DNA from: Polychytrium aggregatum
Taxonomy: Eukaryota; Chytridiomycota; Chytridiomycetes; Polychytriales
DNA: 64,000 bases
Assembly (NCBI RefSeq): GCF_025602895.1
Contig: NW_026516205.1
Location: 1,178,001 to 1,242,000 of the forward strand
Reading direction: 5' to 3'
Part shown: positions 59,259 to 64,000 of the stretch, one piece after another
Layout of the letters: the number at the start of each line of letters is the position of its first letter
Position numbering within the stretch: position 1 is the stretch's first letter
Made by a program: the position numbers and the translations under genes
Notes under the pieces: generated by a model
Told to the model about the DNA's origin: nothing
The model's input: only the letters and a program-made list of their open reading frames with translations
Database searches by the model: none

Positions 59259-62200
59259 ATGCTTCTCGCACCAGCATCCCGGACACTCATACGCCAGCCC
59301 ATCCGGGGCGGCCAAGCCCTCGCTCTCGGCTTTCTACGCTGCCATCGGCACCGGCAGTTTGCCTCGACGGCTGCCGTCGCCGTCTCACCTCATCGACATA
59401 ACCCAGTCCATCCCCATGCAGCTGCCCCTGCATCGCCGCTCCCGACCACCGATCGAGGGCCAAAGCATCTCTATGAATCGCTCGTCTCGAGCGGCCGCTT
59501 CAAGGACGATCCATACCAGCACGAGACCCTCGAGATCCTGCAGGCTCTGTTTGAACGGCTGGACAGCTACCAGCCCCCTCCGGTTGTCGAACTGCATGGT
59601 CGGCATGGGCACCTTCGCCCCGGATTCTTCAGCCAGGCAAGTCAGAGCAGCCGCCGACACGACTCGGGCCGAGATCGTCTTGCCGAATTCCAGTCTCATC
59701 ACCATGCCACCAGCGGGATTCGGATGCGGTTCTCTGGCTCGGACATGCGATGCAGCAATTCCTCGACCTGCTCAAACTGTCGAGGCAACATACGTTGAGT
59801 GCGACTAAGCATCCCCACATACCCAGATGACATCAATGTTTGCATCGGCACCATCGACTCAACGGTGGGAGGCACCAAGGGGCCTCTATCTTTGGGGCGA
59901 CGTCGGTATGTTACAAGCAATGTCCTGTCGCGGAGCATCCGTTGCTGGTCGACAATGAAGTCACATACGTCGATCGGCTCGCACAATCCTCGAACCTTGG
60001 GTGCTGTATCTGACGACCCGGGGATACTGTTCGCGAAGTGGTGCCGGTCAAATGCCCAGTAATCACGAAAGGCATTCCCCCCCCCAATGCACCAGCCCTG
60101 ACATTCTGTTCTCTCTGCTGCTCTTAGGCACCGGAAAGACGACGGTCATGGGTAAGTCGGGATTCGTTCTTGGTGGCTGGCTTGACCAGGTGCAGTCTCC
60201 TCGGCAAGCTCTTGGAGCCAAGTTGCAGCAGTCGAGCCACTGAACCCGTCTGTCCTGCTTCCAGACCTGTTCTACAACTCCATCTCCAAGGAGCGCAAGC
60301 GCCGAGTGCACTTCAACTCGTTCATGAAGGACATCCACAGTCGCATCCACCAGCTTCGAGTCCGCGACGGATACACATCCGACCCGATTCCCATCATCTC
60401 GACGGACCTAACGAACCAGGCATGGCTCCTGTGCTTTGACGAACTCCAAGTTACCAATATCGTCGACGCCATGTTGCTGAGGTGGGTTGTGTGTTCTGGA
60501 CCCTGGAACGGACTCTGGAACGGACACTGAGATTGAGCAAGACAACCCCGGTGGTGTCGGTGGCCATGCTGACAAGCAGCTGTTCCATTCGCAGACGACT
60601 CTTCCAACACCTTCTCGATCGTGGTGTTGTGATTGTGACAACTTCAAACCGACCGCCGGATGGTAACGTTTCTGCAGCCTGTGTGTCGCCGTTGGCCCAG
60701 GCACTGCGCTGGCTTAGTTGGCGAAATCTGGCACAGTGCAACGATTGCTGGAACTTGCTCGCCCGCCTCACAACCGCGCTGCCACTACCGCATCTGGCAG
60801 ATCTGTATCTGAACGGCATCCAGCGCGGCAGCTTCCTGCCGACCATCGCACTGTTGAAAGAGCGGTGTGTGGTGCACTGTCTCGATTCGGGTGTTGACTA
60901 CCGTAAGCAGAGTAAGTATTGGCTGCTTCAGGGGCAACATGACGCCGCATGGCTCGCTGTGCTGATGCGATGCATGCTGCAATTGCCTCACTCCTATCCC
61001 ACCACATGTTTGCGACTTGCTCGCGTCCGAAACAAAATTCAGAGCAAGACACGTTCAGCGTCTACTTCTCACCACTGAACACCGACTCGCAATCCTCGAT
61101 CGAGAGCCTGTGGAGGAAGATTACCAAGGGGCAACCTGGTGAGAAGTGGCACACTTGGGTTAAGCACTTGTGTTGGAGTGGTGTCCAGGGGAGTATGTTA
61201 TTGGGCTTGCATAGTGGCCGGCCGCTAAACTTTTTCGTCCTCTGGTCACAAATATCCCCACCGCACATTGCGATCGCTGCCATCGCAACACCGACACCGA
61301 ATGCGGTTGATGTGGCCGATTTGGTCGTCAACTCGTCGATCCAGTGGCTCCCAAGAAAATCGACTTTCTCGGTCGATCCTTTGTGATTCCCGAGGCTTGT
61401 GGTCGCGCCGGCAAGATCAGCTTCGACGACATTTGCGGCAAGGTGTGTCGCTGCTCGTGCATCAGCTGCTTGTCTGTCGATCGATCGTGTATCTCTTGCT
61501 CCAGTATCATATGGGCCCAGAGAATGAATGAACGCAGTGTTCCACAGCTGATACCTTCATCGGTTTCCCTTGACCCTTGGATCCACAGGCACACAGCGCG
61601 AGCGACTACCTCGAGCTCGTCAAGCACATCGACACACTGGTGCTGACGGATGTCCCTGCGATGACCCTGCAGCACCGCAACGAGGCCCGCCGCTTCATCA
61701 CGCTGCTGGACACACTCTACGATAACAAGGTTCGGTTGGCCATGTCCTCGGCCAAATCAATCACTGGGTTGTTTGCGCTCGAGCTGACAGACGACGACAC
61801 GGAGATCTCGGTTGAGGAAATCAAGGCAAGTATTGGGCCGAGCTTCCGAGCGAGGCTGAGTTGCGCCGATCGTGACCGAGAGCGGATCTAGCGATCAGCA
61901 ACTGAGGATGAACGCCATCGTTTCTGGTGGGCGGGGGATGCTGCCCGCCCTTTTACTTGATCGCATCACCGACGCAACTGAATCGCTAAACTGACGGCTG
62001 GATCCCAGATCTCTGAAAACATGGCCGGGGCTGAAGAAGTATTTGCGTTCCGGCGAGCCGTCTCCCGTCTGGTTGAGATGAAGGGTCGCAATGTGAGTCA
62101 CCACGCCGCCGTGCAGGGTGTATCGGATTGTGTTGGAGGGTGCTGGGCCGCAAATCAACTCGGATCGGTGGAAGAGAGCCCGGTGTGTCGCATGGGTGAG

Positions 62201-62391
62201 GATGGGATAGCGACACGTGCAATGTCTGGATACTGACACCATGCGACACTCCGTCTGCCTGCCTCGCTATACATTCCTGGATATCGATCGGCGCGCAATC
62301 CACCCATTGCCGCAATCTTGGCGACGCTACTCCACAGTGGCTCGGAGACGATTTCATTGCTCTTTTGAACAGCGACGAGTCGAGCCAGTGA
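59259..62391 (+). CDS. AFG1-like mitochondrial ATPase (AFG1L/LACE1 family)
   Basis: Eleven exons: 59259-59636, 59872-59905, 60128-60151, 60265-60481, 60595-60662, 60801-60911, 61043-61138, 61345-61442, 61589-61825, 62009-62092, 62338-62391; 466 aa, all in frame. A basic, Arg-rich leader (MLLAPASRTLIRQPIRGG) fits mitochondrial import. Then LYESLVSSGRFKDDPYQ, RGLYLWGDVGTGKTTVMDLFYNS (Walker A), FNSFMKDIH, LLCFDELQVTNIVDAMLL (Walker B with DE), VIVTTSNRPPD (sensor 1) and a C-terminal FAFRRAVSRLVEM typical of the family. Members help extract or degrade damaged inner-membrane proteins. Walker A lies on a 24-nt exon. Introns 1 and 9 start with GCAAGT, so they are GC-AG. The last exon (62338-62391) is the least certain. 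Confidence 0.88.
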
Positions 62392-63079
62392 GGCTCGGTG
62401 GGCCCTGGGCTGGTGCTGCTCTTGATGATCGATAGAGGCGCGATCGGTGCACCTCTCGCAATGATGAAAGACCATACCCGCCTTTCGAGTCGGTCGCTCG
62501 TTTGCAGATTGTCATCCCCGCCCCTCCATCGCATTAGGCGTGAGCTCAAACAAAATACACAACCATAGACAGACCCTGCTGTATCTGCTGGATCGGATCA
62601 GTGTCGGGATCGGATCAGTGCCGGGATCGGGATCGGTGTCGCTTCCAGATCGCCGGCATCAAGTACGCTTGTTTTGTTCACGGGGTTATATTACGGATAT
62701 CCCAACCAAAAAATTTAGAATTGCGTTGAGAACAGACGGAGCGAGGCGGCGGATGGTGAAGTAAGGTGAGGCGAAGGGCGGTGAGGCGAGGTGGGGTGAA
62801 GTGAAAGGAGGGTGATTGCTCGTGTGTCTCAACAGCAGACTGACATTCAGGCAACAACCTTGACAAACGGTGCCCGGCAAGAATAAGAACAGAATGATGA
62901 GGGAAAGCAGATGCAGATTCGGAACCCGAAAGAGGGCGACGGATCTGTCTGCAAGCATGCCCCACACACTGACGCAAAACGAGTATGAAAGGAGTCCTGG
63001 GGGGTCAGAAACGACTACTCAGAAACAACAAGAACTGTCATGGACGCTGGTGCGGGCAGGCTTGAGGGTCCCTGGCCGC
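62392..63079. other. Intergenic, no gene seen
   Basis: About 690 bp between convergent genes. Contains ggatcagtgtcgggatc-type short repeats (62595-62640) and a (GGTGARG)n-like patch (62762-62800). Nothing coding. Confidence 0.5.
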
Positions 63080-63736
63080 TCACTTCTGGCGAGCAGCACA
63101 CTTGGACTCCCACTCAACCACACGGGGGTGGTTCTTGACCGAGTTGAAGACCTTGGTGATGTGGTGATAGGGAGCAAGCAGATCGTTGGGGATATGCTCG
63201 ACGAAGGGCTTTTGGCCGATAAGCATGTTGAAGTTGCAGTAGATCGAGAGATCGGCAATGGTGAGCTTGTCGCCAACGGCATACTTGCCGCCGTGCTTGG
63301 CGAGGACCTTGTCGAGAGCGGCGAGCATGGGGGGGTAGACCTCGGTGGCGATCTTCTGGCGCATCTCGATCTTCTTGGAGGTGTCCTTCTCGAAGAGGCT
63401 GGGGCCGAGCTTGATCCAGATGTCCTCGATCTCCTCGACGACCTGGTCGATGAGGAGCGAGGTGAAGAGATCGCTGGTGCCGGGGTACTGGCCGCCGAGG
63501 GCGCCGGCGTAGTGGAGGATAGCCTTGGATTGGGCAAAGACGTGCTTGCCGTCGACGGTCAGGACGGGGACCTGGCCAAAGGGAAGAGTCGGCTTGATGG
63601 CAGCGAACTGCTCGCGGGTCAAGCGCTCATCCTCGAACTCGATGCCGGCGACATAGAACGAAAGACGGACGGCCTCGGCGCGGCCGGTGAAGTCAAAGTA
63701 GGAGACCTTGAGGGAGTTGGGCTTGGTGACAGTCAT
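63080..63736 (-). CDS. Glutathione S-transferase, sigma-like class
   Basis: 218 aa, intronless cytosolic GST. The N-terminal thioredoxin-like domain starts with KVSYFDFTGRAEAVRLSFYV, where Tyr is the likely catalytic residue in the sigma/alpha-type position and TGRAE is the classical loop. LPFGQVPVLTVDG with the cis-Pro and QSKAILHYAG with the Ser/Gln that bind the gamma-glutamyl group follow. The C-terminal helical domain (LTIADLSIYCNFNMLI, N-capping box region) ends in a basic tail. It conjugates glutathione to electrophiles or has peroxidase activity. A TATA box lies 130 bp upstream. The lack of introns contrasts with most neighbours; conserved motif order leaves little doubt. Confidence 0.95.
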   Translation of the reverse strand: MTVTKPNSLKVSYFDFTGRAEAVRLSFYVAGIEFEDERLTREQFAAIKPTLPFGQVPVLTVDGKHVFAQSKAILHYAGALGGQYPGTSDLFTSLLIDQVVEEIEDIWIKLGPSLFEKDTSKKIEMRQKIATEVYPPMLAALDKVLAKHGGKYAVGDKLTIADLSIYCNFNMLIGQKPFVEHIPNDLLAPYHHITKVFNSVKNHPRVVEWESKCAARQK

Positions 63737-63863
63737 GGCGGAAGCTGGAAGAGTTGAGAGTAGAGAGAGATCTGGATGAACAGAGGGTTTTGAGGAGGGC
63801 TGTCTGAGAGGCAGATGTGTTCCGGTTGATGAGGAGAAAGAGACAGGGAAAGGCGGCCCGGCT

Positions 63864-63869
63864 TTTATA
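63864..63869 (-). promoter_or_regulatory. TATA box of the GST gene
   Basis: TATAAA on the minus strand, about 130 bp upstream of the GST ATG, in GGGATATAAAAG. Upstream DNA to the window edge shows no further gene. Confidence 0.6.
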
Positions 63870-64000
63870 TCCCAGAACTTCCCACGCCGCCGAAGCACCC
63901 CCGCCGCTGCTCTCCGGTCAACAACTTTGCAGCGCTTGGCTCCGTCATGTTGCGGGCATCGATATGTCAGACAGGCTTGCCCAGCTTGTCTTGGCTTGCC

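Noticed and set aside
58698-59315. 205-codon minus-strand frame with similarity to a stretch near the Fanzor end
   Set aside because: The similarity comes from the miniature element's copy of the Fanzor 3' end read out of frame; not a separate gene.

Overview
The window looks like nuclear DNA of an early-diverging, probably zoosporic (chytrid-type) fungus. The reasons are GC-rich coding DNA, genes split by many short introns (mostly GT-AG, a few GC-AG), a divergent H2A/H2B pair, and a gene set typical of a fungus that keeps eukaryotic features lost in yeasts: an augmin-like subunit, a MORN-repeat protein and a SAD/BRSK-type kinase with a KA1-like tail. I cannot name the species. Exon coordinates below were worked out by hand from reading frame, splice-site consensus and family conservation; for multi-exon genes the exon lengths were checked to keep frame.

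Layout. 1-6.7 kb: mitochondrial glutamyl-tRNA synthetase (partial, -), a TIR-NB-ARC-TPR NOD-like receptor (+) and a NIPA-type membrane transporter (-). 6.7-8.1 kb: minisatellites. 8.1-10.9 kb: an R-SNARE (VAMP) and a Grx5-type glutaredoxin (+). 11.4-16.8 kb: two single-pass cell-surface proteins (-), one with tandem SH3 domains, separated by a repeat-rich gap. 17.5-19.7 kb: a HAUS8/QWRF-like augmin subunit (-). 19.9-24.9 kb: an accessory-looking island with a 5'-truncated LINE ending in poly(A), an AT-rich block holding one P-loop GTPase, and a second GTPase with a Cys/His-rich tail. 26-28.4 kb: a long disordered protein. 29.6-31 kb: H2B and H2A sharing a divergent promoter. 31.7-36.8 kb: a 17-exon SAD/BRSK kinase. 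38.2-47.2 kb: a small acidic unknown and a very large triple-SANT Snt1/NCoR-like corepressor. 48.5-49.5 kb: a MORN protein. 53.8-63.7 kb: Mn-type CDF transporter, RPA-interacting-protein-like gene, BMT5-like methyltransferase with zinc fingers, AFG1-like ATPase, and a glutathione S-transferase.

The most notable feature is a 3.7 kb transposon at 49845-53554, inserted between the divergent MORN and CDF genes. It carries a DD34E (IS630/Tc1-mariner) transposase and, under its own TATA box, a full-length intronless Fanzor (eukaryotic TnpB-like, RNA-guided nuclease family) with an N-terminal nuclear localisation signal. Five kilobases away (58743-58885) sits a 143 bp miniature derivative with matching ends. 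It keeps only a short stretch of the left end, the last 41 nt of the Fanzor frame and the right end, which is the segment expected to encode the guide RNA scaffold in this family. A weaker third pair of similar ends lies at 37451-37959.
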